Positions 8,523-18,112 are shown, counted from the stretch's first letter. The stretch: 64,000 nt of DNA from Nitrospirillum sp034653355 (GCF_034653355.1 NZ_JAYEER010000001.1:1426001-1490000), one strand, 5' to 3'. Notes: generated by a model from the sequence alone, not told the origin. Made by a program: numbers and translations.

Positions 8523-10268
8523 ATGCGGTATTTCAAGACGGGTGGCTTGACGGCCCTGCTGGCGCTGTCCGCAGCACCGGCGGCCTTGGCTTCAGCACCC
8601 CAGTTGGCCGTGACGCTGAAGCCGGCTGCGGCGGAGGGGGCAGGGCCCAATGGGACAGGGATCGTGCCTTTTGTTGACGTCACGGTTGAGATCCCGGACG
8701 TGGCGGTGGAGGCGGGCGCGCCGCTGCTGCGCCTGCCGCTGGTGGCCAACAACGTCAAGAGTGTCGCCGACGCGCTGACGGACCTGACGGCCAGCGACGT
8801 CGCCGGTCCCGTCGCGCTGACGGCCAAGGACGATGCCGACAGGCCGGCCATGGCCTACCGCCACTGGACGGCGGCGCGGACGGTCAAGGGCGCGCTGACG
8901 GTTCATTACCGCGCCCCGATCACGACCCTGGCCAACCCGCGCGGTGCCGCCCCGCCGCTGGAACTGCGCACCGACGGCGGCGGCTTTTCCGGCGCGGCCG
9001 AGACCTTTTTGATCTTGCCGGAGGTGGATGCCAAGTATGGCCTGGCGCTGCGTTGGGACCTGTCGGCGGCCGGTCCTGGCGCCGCCGGCGTTTCCAACTT
9101 CGGCACGGGTGACGTGACCTCCAGCGGTCCGTTGAGCGCGGAGGATCTGGGCGCCACCTATGTCATGGGCGGGGCCATCCACCGCTATCCCGAGGTTCCA
9201 CCCAAGCAAGGCTTCTTCTCCGCCTGGCAGGGCAGCCCGCCCTTCGACGGCACGGAACTGATGCGGTGGACGGAATCGCTGTACCACCATTACCTGGGCT
9301 ATTTCAAAGCGGTGGGTACGCCGCCCTACGGCGTTTTCCTGCGGCCTAACTTGGTGAACGCCGGCGGCGGCGTGGAACTGAACGGCGCCTTCATCGGCAC
9401 CTTCGACCAGAAGACCGACGTGAAGGACTTCAAGTTCACCCTGGCGCACGAAATGGTTCACACCTTCGTGCGGTCGCTGGACGCTTCAAAGGGGGACGGG
9501 CCGCAGGGCCTGGCCTTATCCTGGTTCAGCGAGGGCATCGCGGTCTATTACCAGAACCGCCTGCCGCTGCGCGCCGGCATGATCACGGGTGATGAGTTCC
9601 TGAGGGATCTCAACACCACTGCCGCCCGCTACTACACCAACGCCCTGAACGGCACGCCCAACAGCGCCATCCCGGACCGCTTCTGGGCCGATACCCGCAT
9701 CCGCGTGCTGCCCTACGACCGGGGCGCCCTGTACTTCGCCCTGGTGGATGGCGAGGTGCGCAAGGCCAGCCACGGCAAGCGCTCCCTGGACGACCTGGTC
9801 CTGGCCATGCTGGACCGCCGCCGCCACGGCCGGCCCATGGACCACGCCGCCTGGGTGGAGATCATCACCCAGGAACTGGGTCCGCGTGGCAAGGTGGAAC
9901 TGGACGCCATGCTGAACGGCGCCCTGGTCCTGCCGGACGATGACGCCTTCGGCCCCTGCTTCACCCGCACCACCGTCCCTTTGCGCCGCTATCAGCTGGG
10001 CTTCGACCCGGAGGTTCTGATCCAGGCCAAACGCGTCGTGCATGGCCTGATCCCGGGCTCCACCGCGGCGGTCGCCGGCCTGCGCGATGGGGATGAGATC
10101 GTGAAGCCCGTCCCGCAGGACATGATCCAGGGGAACCAGCAGGCCACGCTGACTTTGCAGATACGCCGCGACGGCCAGGTCTTTCCCATCACCTATCTGC
10201 CGCGTGGCGAGACGGTGGAGGCCTATCAATGGGCCCGCCGCCCGGATGCGCCGGCCAGTTGCGGATAG
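8523..10268 (+). CDS. Exported M61 family metallopeptidase with C-terminal PDZ domain (copy 1)
   Basis: Zinc metallopeptidase related to M61 glycyl aminopeptidases. Signal peptide at residues 1-24. The zinc motif HEMVH is at 309-313 and the third ligand, in WFSEG, near 337. A PDZ-like domain near the C-terminus (GLIPGSTAAVAGLRDGDEIV) fits the family's usual architecture. 581 residues. It starts 34 bp after the terminator of the receptor gene, so it probably has its own promoter. A paralogue lies at 13858-15549 on the other strand. Known M61 enzymes remove N-terminal residues from peptides; the specificity here is not predictable. Confidence 0.88.
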   Translation: MRYFKTGGLTALLALSAAPAALASAPQLAVTLKPAAAEGAGPNGTGIVPFVDVTVEIPDVAVEAGAPLLRLPLVANNVKSVADALTDLTASDVAGPVALTAKDDADRPAMAYRHWTAARTVKGALTVHYRAPITTLANPRGAAPPLELRTDGGGFSGAAETFLILPEVDAKYGLALRWDLSAAGPGAAGVSNFGTGDVTSSGPLSAEDLGATYVMGGAIHRYPEVPPKQGFFSAWQGSPPFDGTELMRWTESLYHHYLGYFKAVGTPPYGVFLRPNLVNAGGGVELNGAFIGTFDQKTDVKDFKFTLAHEMVHTFVRSLDASKGDGPQGLALSWFSEGIAVYYQNRLPLRAGMITGDEFLRDLNTTAARYYTNALNGTPNSAIPDRFWADTRIRVLPYDRGALYFALVDGEVRKASHGKRSLDDLVLAMLDRRRHGRPMDHAAWVEIITQELGPRGKVELDAMLNGALVLPDDDAFGPCFTRTTVPLRRYQLGFDPEVLIQAKRVVHGLIPGSTAAVAGLRDGDEIVKPVPQDMIQGNQQATLTLQIRRDGQVFPITYLPRGETVEAYQWARRPDAPASCG

Positions 10269-10281
10269 GGCGAGAACCGGC

Positions 10282-10330
10282 GCGGTCAGCTTATGCGCGG
10301 CTCTGGCGGGATGCTGCATAAACTGACCGC
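10282..10330. repeat. Long interrupted inverted repeat
   Basis: GCGGTCAG (10282-10289) pairs with CTGACCGC (10323-10330), and inside it TTATGC (10291-10296) pairs with GCATAA (10316-10321), giving 14 pairs with a single mismatch. It lies between the M61 stop and the aminotransferase start. No T-run follows, so it may be an operator or a processing hairpin. Confidence 0.5.
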
Positions 10331-10450
10331 CGCCCCGCCCCCGACCCAGGCATACGCAAAAAAGCACCCGTCAAGTCGAATAGAATTTAGGCATCGCCGG
10401 CTTCGGTGGCCCCCCACGCCCGAACGCCTCGCCCGAATAGGAAGTACGCC

Positions 10451-11653
10451 TTGAAATCTGCCGGTCAATCCGTCGGTCCCGCCTCCAACGTCCCGTCCGG
10501 CGGCGACTTCTTCGCGGCCACCCAATATTCCGACTGGGTGCGGGGGGCCGTACGCGCGCTCGCCGGCCGGCCCAACGCCATCGCCCTGTACGACAGCACC
10601 ATCAGCGAACCTTCGGATCTGCTGGCGGGACTGGTGGCCAAGTCGCTGGTCACCGTGGATGACGACGGCGCGCCACGGTTCAGCAGCCGCTACGTCAGTG
10701 TCTTCGCCAACGGCAACCGCTTCCTGGTCGACGCGCTGTGCGCGCGCTATGACGAGACGCCGGAGCGGTTGCAGACCGTCACCGGCGTCACCGGCGCCCT
10801 GCAACTGATCCTGCGCGCCCTGGTGAAGCCGGCTGAGCGCGTGCTGATCGAGAACCCGGGCTTCAAGCTGCTGTCCAACCTGGCGCGGGAGGCCGGCGCC
10901 GTGGTGGATGAGGTGGATCGGCCAGCGCCGCATTTCGGCATCGACCCGGCCCAGGTGGCGGCCAAGCTGACGCCCGAGACCCGCCTGGTCATCCTGACCA
11001 ATCCGCACAACCCCACCGGCGTGTTCCTGGACCACGCCATCCTGAAGGCCGTGGCGCAGGCGGCGGCCACCGTCGGCGCGCTGCTGGTGGTGGATGAAGT
11101 CTACGGCGATTTCGCCCGGCGCCCCTCGGCCGGGCTGGCGGCTAGGCTGGCGCCCAACATCGTCAGCCTGGCCAGCCTGACCAAGGTGTTCGGGCTGTTC
11201 GCGCTCAAGTGCGGCTGGATGGTGGCGGCACCCGAGGTGCTGGGCCGCATCCGTGCCGGCCAGCCGGAGGGGGATGTCGGCGTGTCCAAGCTGTCGCACG
11301 CCGTGGCCGCCCATGTGATGGAGAATGCCGACACCTTCGACCGGCATTGGCAGGCGGTCATGACCGCCACCACGCCGGTGCTGCACCGCCACGCCGCTGC
11401 TATGCGGGACGAGGGCCTGATCGAGGGCGCCGTGCCGGCGGCCGGTTGCCTTTATTTCCCCCGCATCGTCGGGGTGGCGGACACCATGGCGCTGACCCGG
11501 CACTTGTGGAACCAGGTCGACCTGCTGGTGGCGCCGGGTGAATATTTCGGCCTCGCTGGCCATGTCCGTCTGGGCTACGCCGGTGATGCCGAGACGCTGG
11601 ACCAGGGATTGAGCCGGCTGCACGCCGGCCTGCGGGCCTGGCGGGACCGCTGA
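10451..11653 (+). CDS. Class I/II PLP-dependent aminotransferase
   Basis: Fold-type I PLP enzyme with the aminotransferase class I/II pattern: TGVTGALQLILRAL (cofactor phosphate region), NPHNPTG, the Asp-containing VVDEVYGDF, and SLTKVFG carrying the likely Schiff-base lysine. No signal peptide, so cytosolic, unlike most of its neighbours. The TTG at 10451 is preferred because GGAAG stands six bases before it; a GTG at 10406 would add 15 residues without a ribosome site. The S10 gene that follows begins within 30 bp, suggesting one transcript. It may convert the amino acid released by the exported peptidases; the exact substrate is unknown. Confidence 0.85.
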   Translation: MKSAGQSVGPASNVPSGGDFFAATQYSDWVRGAVRALAGRPNAIALYDSTISEPSDLLAGLVAKSLVTVDDDGAPRFSSRYVSVFANGNRFLVDALCARYDETPERLQTVTGVTGALQLILRALVKPAERVLIENPGFKLLSNLAREAGAVVDEVDRPAPHFGIDPAQVAAKLTPETRLVILTNPHNPTGVFLDHAILKAVAQAAATVGALLVVDEVYGDFARRPSAGLAARLAPNIVSLASLTKVFGLFALKCGWMVAAPEVLGRIRAGQPEGDVGVSKLSHAVAAHVMENADTFDRHWQAVMTATTPVLHRHAAAMRDEGLIEGAVPAAGCLYFPRIVGVADTMALTRHLWNQVDLLVAPGEYFGLAGHVRLGYAGDAETLDQGLSRLHAGLRAWRDR

Positions 11654-11682
11654 GGGAAATGCGGCAACAGGGGTGCGGGGGC

Positions 11683-13146
11683 ATGCGGGCGGCGGTACGG
11701 AACGGCATCGGTGTGGTGGCCCTGGCCTTGGCGGGCTGCGCGGCTCATGACCTGGCGGTGGCGCCCCCGCCGGGGAGCGCCCAGCGGATCACCCTGGCGG
11801 GCAAGCCCCTGCGCTACGTGGCCGAGGCCGCGACCCTGGACCTGACCGATGCGCAGGGTGTGGTGCGGGGCCACGTCTTCTACGTCGCCTATCGTGTTCC
11901 CGGGCAAGGCGGGCGGCCGGTCACCTTCCTGTGGAACGGCGGGCCTGGTGCCAATTCCACGTTGCTGCATTTCGAGGCCTTCGGCCCGAAGCGGCTGGAG
12001 GGCGGCGCCCTGGTGGACAACGCCCAGACCCTGCTGGCCGATAGCGACCTAGTGTTCGTCGATCCCGTGGGCACGGGCTTCAGCCGCCCGGCGACGGCGC
12101 AGGATGGGTCGCGTTTTTACAGCACCCTGGGCGACCAGTCCTCCATCACCGACTTCGTGCAGGCCTGGACTCAGCGCCATGCCGATGTCCGCACACCGGT
12201 ATACCTGATCGGTGAAAGCTTCGGCGTCTGGCGCGCCGCCGGCGTGGCGGAGGCACTGGAGAAGCGCGGCCGGCCGGTGGCGGGCGTCGTCCTCATCTCC
12301 GGCGGCATTCCCGTGGGGCCGGTGCTGCCCAAGGAACTGGTGACCGCGCTGAAGCTGCCGGGCCGTGCCGCCGCCGCCCAGGTGCACGGCCGGTTGCCGG
12401 CCAGCTTGGCGGGAACCAGCCCATCGGCCACGGCTGAGGCCACCCGCGTCTGGGCGGAACAGGTTTACGCCCCGGCCCTGGCCCATCTGGGCGATCTCAG
12501 CGCCCAGCAAAAGGCCGCCCTGGTCCAGGATGTGGCCCACCATATGGGCGTGGACCCGTCCCTGGTTGACAGGACCAGCCTGGTGGTCTCGTCCCGCCAG
12601 TTCCTGAACAATCTTCTGCCCGGCCGTCGGCTGGATACCTTCGACATGCGTATCAGCACGACGGCGGGACAGGCGGAGGCGGCGGAGCCGGGTGGCCCGG
12701 TCATGGTGCGTTACCTGCGCGAGACCCTGGGCTACCACACCGATCTGCCCTATCTGGGGCTGGAGAAGGACACCGACCCGGTGGCCAAGCCGGTGGGCGA
12801 GCAGTGGGACTACAATTCCGGGGATACCTCACCGGCCGCCTTCGCCGCCGCCATCGCCGCCGCCATCGCCGCCGCGCGCGCGGGTGAGGGGCCGCCCGGT
12901 GCGGAACCCTGGATCCGCAGGGCCATGGAGATGGACGGCAAGCTGCGCGTCTTTGCCGCCGCCGGGCTGTACGACAGCCTGAACAGCTGCGCCGCCAACG
13001 AGATTCTGAAGGCCAAGCTGGAGCCGGGCCTGTCCGCCCGGCTGTCGGTGAACTGCTACGGCGGCGGCCACATGATGTACCGCGACGCCGAGGCGCGGGT
13101 GCGCCTCAGTGCCGACCTCGGCCGTTTCATCGCCCGCCAACCCTGA
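11683..13146 (+). CDS. S10 family peptidase, predicted lipoprotein (copy 2)
   Basis: S10 serine carboxypeptidase-like protein with a lipoprotein signal: MRAAVRNGIGVVALALAGC, lipobox LAGC with Cys19, so probably membrane-anchored facing the periplasm. NGGPGA forms the oxyanion region, GESFG holds the nucleophile (Ser179), and GGGHMMY near the C-terminus the histidine. A start at 11659 is also open, but the purine-rich stretch before it is too close to the ATG; 11683 gives a normal lipoprotein leader. An unusual run of alanine/isoleucine repeats (AAAIAAAIAAARAG) lies in the C-terminal third. It probably forms an operon with the aminotransferase and is convergent with the first Lrp gene. Confidence 0.88.
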   Translation: MRAAVRNGIGVVALALAGCAAHDLAVAPPPGSAQRITLAGKPLRYVAEAATLDLTDAQGVVRGHVFYVAYRVPGQGGRPVTFLWNGGPGANSTLLHFEAFGPKRLEGGALVDNAQTLLADSDLVFVDPVGTGFSRPATAQDGSRFYSTLGDQSSITDFVQAWTQRHADVRTPVYLIGESFGVWRAAGVAEALEKRGRPVAGVVLISGGIPVGPVLPKELVTALKLPGRAAAAQVHGRLPASLAGTSPSATAEATRVWAEQVYAPALAHLGDLSAQQKAALVQDVAHHMGVDPSLVDRTSLVVSSRQFLNNLLPGRRLDTFDMRISTTAGQAEAAEPGGPVMVRYLRETLGYHTDLPYLGLEKDTDPVAKPVGEQWDYNSGDTSPAAFAAAIAAAIAAARAGEGPPGAEPWIRRAMEMDGKLRVFAAAGLYDSLNSCAANEILKAKLEPGLSARLSVNCYGGGHMMYRDAEARVRLSADLGRFIARQP

Positions 13147-13169
13147 TCAGGCGCATCGGGTAAATTTAT

Positions 13170-13655
13170 TCACTGGAACTGGCGTGGTTTCAGCGGCACG
13201 GCGGTGGTGTGCTTGGCCTCCGACAGGGTCACGATGGAGCGGATGTCCTGCACGCCGGGCAGCTTCATCAGGCTGCTGAAAATGAACTGCTGATACCATT
13301 TGACGTCCGGCGCCACGACCTTCATCAGGATGTCCATCTCCCCGAATACGGTATAGCATTCAAGGATCTCTGGAATGTTCTCCACGCCCCGGAAAAAGGT
13401 CTGGCGTTCTTCGTCCGACAGCCGGGCCATCTTCACCTGGGCGAAGATCTGCATGTGGAAGCCCAGTTTCTCCCGGTCGACGATGACCACTTGGCCCTTG
13501 ATATAGCCCTCGCCCTGCAGGCGCTGGATGCGGCGCCAGCAGGGGGATTGGGAAATTCCCACCTTTTCAGCCAGTTCCGCCGTGGTCAGTGACGCGTCTT
13601 TCTGCATCAACGTCAGGATTTTCATGTCTATGGCGTCGAGTTCCGCAGCTGGCAT
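13170..13655 (-). CDS. Lrp/AsnC family transcriptional regulator (copy 1)
   Basis: 161 residues: N-terminal winged helix-turn-helix (LTTAELAEKVGISQSPCWRRIQRL) and C-terminal RAM ligand-binding domain (CYTVFGEMDILMKVVAPD). This family senses amino acids and controls their metabolism. It is roughly 80 percent identical along its whole length to the protein encoded at 15700-16185, so the pair arose by a recent duplication. It stands alone on the minus strand behind the terminator of the M61 copy 2 gene. A GCATAA element lies 60 bp upstream (13715-13720). Confidence 0.95.
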   Translation of the reverse strand: MPAAELDAIDMKILTLMQKDASLTTAELAEKVGISQSPCWRRIQRLQGEGYIKGQVVIVDREKLGFHMQIFAQVKMARLSDEERQTFFRGVENIPEILECYTVFGEMDILMKVVAPDVKWYQQFIFSSLMKLPGVQDIRSIVTLSEAKHTTAVPLKPRQFQ

Positions 13656-13809
13656 ATCCTATGTGATCCCCTGTTCATTCTGGTATCGCCCATGGGGTCT
13701 TCCGCCCCTGTCCAGCATAAATCTACCTGCTTTGAACGGCCTCCGGTAGCGCCGGTTTCGGGGAACCACCGGCCGGCGGCGGCCCAGCGGAGGCCCAGCG
13801 GCGGCAATG

Positions 13810-13836
13810 AAAAAAGGGCCGGGAAAGACCCGGCCC
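13810..13836 (-). terminator. Intrinsic terminator after M61 copy 2
   Basis: Read on the minus strand, GGGCCGGG (13836-13829) pairs with CCCGGCCC (13823-13816) and is followed by six Ts (13815-13810). It lies just beyond the stop of the M61 copy 2 gene. Confidence 0.9.
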
Positions 13837-13857
13837 CCGATGTGTCGACCCAGCCAA

Positions 13858-15549
13858 TCAAAGATGGCAGGCGCTGTCCTCCACCCCCTGCACGCGTTCC
13901 CAATGCCAGCTGGTCACGGCCTGGCCGCGTGGCAGGTAGGTGAAGCTCCGCTCCTGACCGTCGCGCTTGATGGTGATTTCCATCTGCTTGGCCGGGTCGT
14001 CCATCAGCGCTTGCTTGGGACTGGACTTCACGATCAGGTCGCCTTCCTTCACGCCGGCCTGGGCGGCCGGACTGTCGGCGCGCAGATCGGCCACCACACC
14101 CAGGCGCATCTCGTCATAGCCCAGGTCGAAGGGACGCTCCGCCGCCTTCACGGCGCGGTAGCAGGGGGCGAATCCGGTGGGGGCGGGCTCGATCAGTTTG
14201 CCGGCCACCATGTCCTCGTATTCCTGTCGGGCGCCGTCGCCCAACTCGCGCACCACCATGGCCACCCATTGCTCCAGGCCCACCTTCTCGCCTTTGCGCT
14301 GGCGCTCCAGCACCTCTAAGACCAGATCGTCCAGGCTGCGCTTGCCGTCCGACGTGGCGCGGATTTCGGCGTCGACGCGGGCCAGATACATGAAGCCCCG
14401 ACCGTAGGGCACGCGCTGGGCGCGGGCGTCGCTCCAGAACTTGGCACCGGCCTGGGTGTTGGTCAGGGCCACGTAAGGATTGCTGTAGTAGCCGGAGGCA
14501 TGGTCGTTGACCACGCGCAGGAACTTGGCTTGGTCGATCACGCCGGCGCGCCCGGCCAGCACGACGGAGTAATATTCGGCCATGCCCTCGGTGTACCAAG
14601 CGGTGGCGGCATGCTCCCCGCCGTCCAGCCTGGGCCAATTGTGGGTCATCTCATGGGCCAGCAGCATCTGGGTGTCGCCGCCGGCCGTGGTGCCATCCAC
14701 GCCGTAGCCGAACATGAAGGACTTGGCCGAAGCCGTGCCGCCGCCGGCGGGGTAGGGATTGGCCCGGATGAAGACGCGGTAGGGCGCGCCGTCATCCTTG
14801 AAGAAATGGGACATGTAGCCGTAAAGGCGCTGGATGCCCGTGGCCAGGTCGTTCACGTCGAAGGGCGGCTGGGTCAGCCAGTACAGGCCGAAATCGCTCT
14901 TCCCCGCCGCCGGCACGCTCTTCACCGAACCGGTGGCGTAGAAGGAAAAGGCCAGCAACTCCGCCGGGGCGACCGTGGACTGGTCGCCTTCGCCCAGGCT
15001 CCAGATCCCTCGGGCGCCCTTGGGCATGCTTGACAGGTCCCACTTCAAGCTGATGCGGTAGGGCTGCTCCCCCGCCGGCAGGGCCATGAAATAGACGCCG
15101 GCACCCATCAGGCCGTCCGCCTGCTGGCGCAGGTCGAACAGCGGGCCGTTGCGGGTGGCGACGCTGACGGCGCGGGGCGGGGTACCGTACCGCACCACCA
15201 CGTCGCCCACCGTGGCCCGGCCCACGTCGTAGTGGCGGTAGGTGCCGGTGGGCGTCGGCGGCTCATCCGCCATGGTCAACGGCAGGGAGCCCTTGTCGTC
15301 CCGCGCCACGATGGCGCTGGCGTCATAGCCCGCCGTGGGGGTGGAGACGATGGTGGTGGGCATGCGCAGCAAGGGCTGGCCGGCGGCCACGCCGGGATGC
15401 GCAATGCGCAGCTCCACGTCCATGCGATCGGCCACGCCGCCGCTGGCGTGCGGACGCAGCACGACGTCCAGGGGTGCTGGCCCTTCGGCGGCGGCGGCAG
15501 TGAACGTGAGCATGGAGGTGGCCAGCAGGCCCAAGGTCAGTTTTCTCAT
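13858..15549 (-). CDS. Exported M61 family metallopeptidase with PDZ domain (copy 2)
   Basis: 563 residues, signal peptide MRKLTLGLLATSMLTFTAAA. Zinc motif HEMTHNW with histidines 299 and 303, third ligand Glu321 in WYTEG, and a PDZ-like C-terminal segment (GVVADLRADSPAAQAGVKEGD). A second M61 enzyme beside the one at 8523 suggests duplicated but diverged peptidases. It follows the Lrp copy 2 gene in the same direction with a 150-bp gap and ends in a strong terminator, so it may be read from the OCD-Lrp operon or from its own promoter. Confidence 0.88.
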   Translation of the reverse strand: MRKLTLGLLATSMLTFTAAAAEGPAPLDVVLRPHASGGVADRMDVELRIAHPGVAAGQPLLRMPTTIVSTPTAGYDASAIVARDDKGSLPLTMADEPPTPTGTYRHYDVGRATVGDVVVRYGTPPRAVSVATRNGPLFDLRQQADGLMGAGVYFMALPAGEQPYRISLKWDLSSMPKGARGIWSLGEGDQSTVAPAELLAFSFYATGSVKSVPAAGKSDFGLYWLTQPPFDVNDLATGIQRLYGYMSHFFKDDGAPYRVFIRANPYPAGGGTASAKSFMFGYGVDGTTAGGDTQMLLAHEMTHNWPRLDGGEHAATAWYTEGMAEYYSVVLAGRAGVIDQAKFLRVVNDHASGYYSNPYVALTNTQAGAKFWSDARAQRVPYGRGFMYLARVDAEIRATSDGKRSLDDLVLEVLERQRKGEKVGLEQWVAMVVRELGDGARQEYEDMVAGKLIEPAPTGFAPCYRAVKAAERPFDLGYDEMRLGVVADLRADSPAAQAGVKEGDLIVKSSPKQALMDDPAKQMEITIKRDGQERSFTYLPRGQAVTSWHWERVQGVEDSACHL

Positions 15550-15699
15550 GGATGGTCCCCACCTTTTCTGTCCGGCCGTTTCCCCGGCCGCTCAAACGCC
15601 CCCGCGTTCCCGCATGATGGCGGACGGCGGCAGGTTTATGTTTTCCCATTGCCGGCCCCGCGCTGGGTTCCGGGCATAGGCCATGCGCCGGCGTGGCGT

Positions 15700-16185
15700 T
15701 TATTGGAACGTGCGCGGTTTCAGTGGGATGGCCGTGGTGCTCTTGGCTTCCGACAGGGTGACGATGGAACGAATGTCCTCAACCCCCGGCAGCTTCATCA
15801 GGGTGTTGAAGATGAACTCCTGGTACCACTTCACGTCCGGCGCCACGATCTTCAGCAGGGCGTCCATCTCGCCGAAGACGGTGTAGCACTCCAGCACCTC
15901 GGGGATGTTCTGGATGCCGCGGAAAAAGGTCTCGCGCTCCTCCTCCGACAGGCGGGCGATCTTCACCTGGGCGAAGATGTGCATGTCGAAACCCAGCTTC
16001 TGCCGGTCGACCAGCACCACCTGGGACTTGATGTAGCCCTCGTCATGCAGGCGCTGTACCCGGCGCCAGCAAGGGGACTGTGAGATGCCAACCTTCTCGG
16101 CCAGTTCCGCCGTGGTCAGCGAGGCGTCGCGCTGCATGTGGGTCAGGATTTTCATGTCGATGGCGTCGAGTTCCGCGTTCGCCAT
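15700..16185 (-). CDS. Lrp/AsnC family transcriptional regulator (copy 2)
   Basis: 161 residues with the same winged helix-turn-helix and RAM domain layout as copy 1 at 13170-13655, differing mostly by conservative changes. It begins four bases after the stop codon of the double ornithine-cyclodeaminase gene, so the two are co-transcribed. That link, and the M61 gene downstream, make it the best candidate local regulator of the amino-acid or peptide functions of this island. Ligand unknown. Confidence 0.95.
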   Translation of the reverse strand: MANAELDAIDMKILTHMQRDASLTTAELAEKVGISQSPCWRRVQRLHDEGYIKSQVVLVDRQKLGFDMHIFAQVKIARLSEEERETFFRGIQNIPEVLECYTVFGEMDALLKIVAPDVKWYQEFIFNTLMKLPGVEDIRSIVTLSEAKSTTAIPLKPRTFQ

Positions 16186-16189
16186 GGCC

Positions 16190-18112
16190 TCAATCCTTCT
16201 TCAGCAGCGGCCAGGCTGCGGCCAGGTCCTGGACCACATGGCCTAGGGACTTGTAGAGCGTGACCTGTTCCGCCGATTGCCGGCCCTCGACGCGGCCGGC
16301 CAGCACCTCCCCGATCTCGGCCACCACGTGGGTGTCACCGATCAGGCCGGCGGCCTTGGCGCGCAGGAACTCCGCCCCCTGGCGCAGCACGTGCTCGCGG
16401 CAATCGGCGATGAAGCGCGAGCGCATGACCAGGTCATGGTCCACCTCCGCCGGGCCGGCGATGCTGGAGCCGACAACGTTCACATGCGTGCCGGGGGCGA
16501 CCCAGGCGCCGTTCAGGATGGGCTCCCGCGCCGCCGTCACGGTGCAGACGATGTCGGCGTCCACCACCGCCTCCTGTGCGCTGGCGGCGGCGCGAACCGG
16601 CAGGCCCAATTCCTCACCCAGCGTTGCCGCGAACGCGGCGGCACGGGCGGGGGAGCGGCCCCAGACGGTGACCCGGCTCAGGCGCCGCACCCGGGCGATG
16701 GCGCGGGCATGGGTCAGCGCCTGCTCGCCATAGCCCAGGAGGGCCAGGGTCCTGGCCTCGGGCCTGGCCAGGGCGTCGGTGGCGACGGCGCTGGCCGCCG
16801 CCGTGCGGATGGCCGTGACCTTCCCGCCATCGACCACGCCCACGGGGCGGCCGCTATCCCGGTCGAACAGCACGATGACGCCCTGGTGCGAGGGCAGGCC
16901 CTTGTCGAAGTTATCCGGGAACACGGCCACCAGCTTGGCGCCGAAGGGCCCGTCATCGAGGGCGCCGGGCATGACGCCGAACATATGTCCCATGTCCAGG
17001 GGCAGCACGCCGCGCGGCAGCTGCTGCGTCTCCCCGTTCGACAGGGCGGTCATGGCCTGGCGCACGATGGGGATGCAGGTGTCGTAGTCCAGGCGATCCA
17101 CCACCGTGTGCCCATCCACGATAGGCAGGGACGGGTTACCAGGATGGGGGGCGTTCTCGTAAAGCCAGGCGGTGGCGGCCAGATCCTGCACGGCGTGGCC
17201 CAGGGACTTGTAGAGGGTAATCTGCTCCGCCGTCTGCCGGCCCGGCGTCTCGCCCGCCAGCACGGCGCCGATCTCCGCCGCGATGTGGTCGTCGCTGATG
17301 GCACCGGCGGCCTTGGCGCGCAGGAACTCCCCGCCGTGGACCAGCACATGCTCGCGATGGTCGACGATGAAACGGCTGGCGGCCACCAGGTCGGCGTCGA
17401 CCTCCGCCTGGGCGGGGCCGCTGGAACCCACGACGTTCACATGGGTGCCGGGGGCGATCCAAGCGCCACGCAGCACCGGGTCGGTGGCGGCGGTGACGGT
17501 GCAGACGATGGCGGCCTGCGCCACCGCTTCCTGCGCGGTGTCATAAGCCTGGGTGTCGACGCCGGTGGCGGCCTGCACTTCCGCCGCGAAGGCCCGGGCC
17601 CTGGCGGGGTCGCGGCCCCAGACGCGGATGTGGCGCAAGGGGCGGACGGCCTTCAGCGCCAACGCGTGGGCCAGGGCCTGGCGGCCAATACCCACCACGG
17701 CTAGGGTGTCGGCGTCGGGCCGGGCCAGGGCACCGGTGGCGACCGCGCTGGCCGCCGCCGTGCGGATGGCCGTGACCTCCGCCGCGTCCGCCAGGCAGAT
17801 GGGGCGGCCGCTGGCGCCATCGAACAGCACCACCAGGCCCTCATGCGCCTTGCGGCCCTGGCCGTCGTTATAGACGCTGACCAGCTTGGCGCCAAAATAG
17901 CCCGGCCGCTCGCCGCCGACGAAGGCCGCCGGCATGATGGCGAACGTGCGGCCCGCACCCAGACCGATGAAGCTGCGCAACTGTTGGCGCACGCGGCCGG
18001 TGCTGAGAGCCACCATGGCCTGGCGGACGGCGGGGATGGCCGCGTCATAGCCCAGGCCCGCGTGGACGGCGGCGGCATCGAAAACGGCAAGGCCGGACGG
18101 CGCGAAACCCAT
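16190..18112 (-). CDS. Tandem fusion of two ornithine cyclodeaminase/mu-crystallin domains
   Basis: 640 residues made of two complete OCD/mu-crystallin-type domains in one frame, about residues 1-325 and 326-640. Both halves repeat the family landmarks: FGAKL, AIRTAAASAVAT, an NAD(P)-binding stretch (LAVVGIGRQA and LALLGYGEQA), NVVGSS, and the ending LYKSLGH. Single-domain relatives of about 320 residues act as dimers in ornithine cyclodeamination, imine reduction or opine-type chemistry. The start at 18112 has GGGAAG six bases upstream; longer starts lack one. It is cytosolic, in an operon with Lrp copy 2. Which reaction it performs, and whether both halves are active, is not known. Confidence 0.9.
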   Translation of the reverse strand: MGFAPSGLAVFDAAAVHAGLGYDAAIPAVRQAMVALSTGRVRQQLRSFIGLGAGRTFAIMPAAFVGGERPGYFGAKLVSVYNDGQGRKAHEGLVVLFDGASGRPICLADAAEVTAIRTAAASAVATGALARPDADTLAVVGIGRQALAHALALKAVRPLRHIRVWGRDPARARAFAAEVQAATGVDTQAYDTAQEAVAQAAIVCTVTAATDPVLRGAWIAPGTHVNVVGSSGPAQAEVDADLVAASRFIVDHREHVLVHGGEFLRAKAAGAISDDHIAAEIGAVLAGETPGRQTAEQITLYKSLGHAVQDLAATAWLYENAPHPGNPSLPIVDGHTVVDRLDYDTCIPIVRQAMTALSNGETQQLPRGVLPLDMGHMFGVMPGALDDGPFGAKLVAVFPDNFDKGLPSHQGVIVLFDRDSGRPVGVVDGGKVTAIRTAAASAVATDALARPEARTLALLGYGEQALTHARAIARVRRLSRVTVWGRSPARAAAFAATLGEELGLPVRAAASAQEAVVDADIVCTVTAAREPILNGAWVAPGTHVNVVGSSIAGPAEVDHDLVMRSRFIADCREHVLRQGAEFLRAKAAGLIGDTHVVAEIGEVLAGRVEGRQSAEQVTLYKSLGHVVQDLAAAWPLLKKD

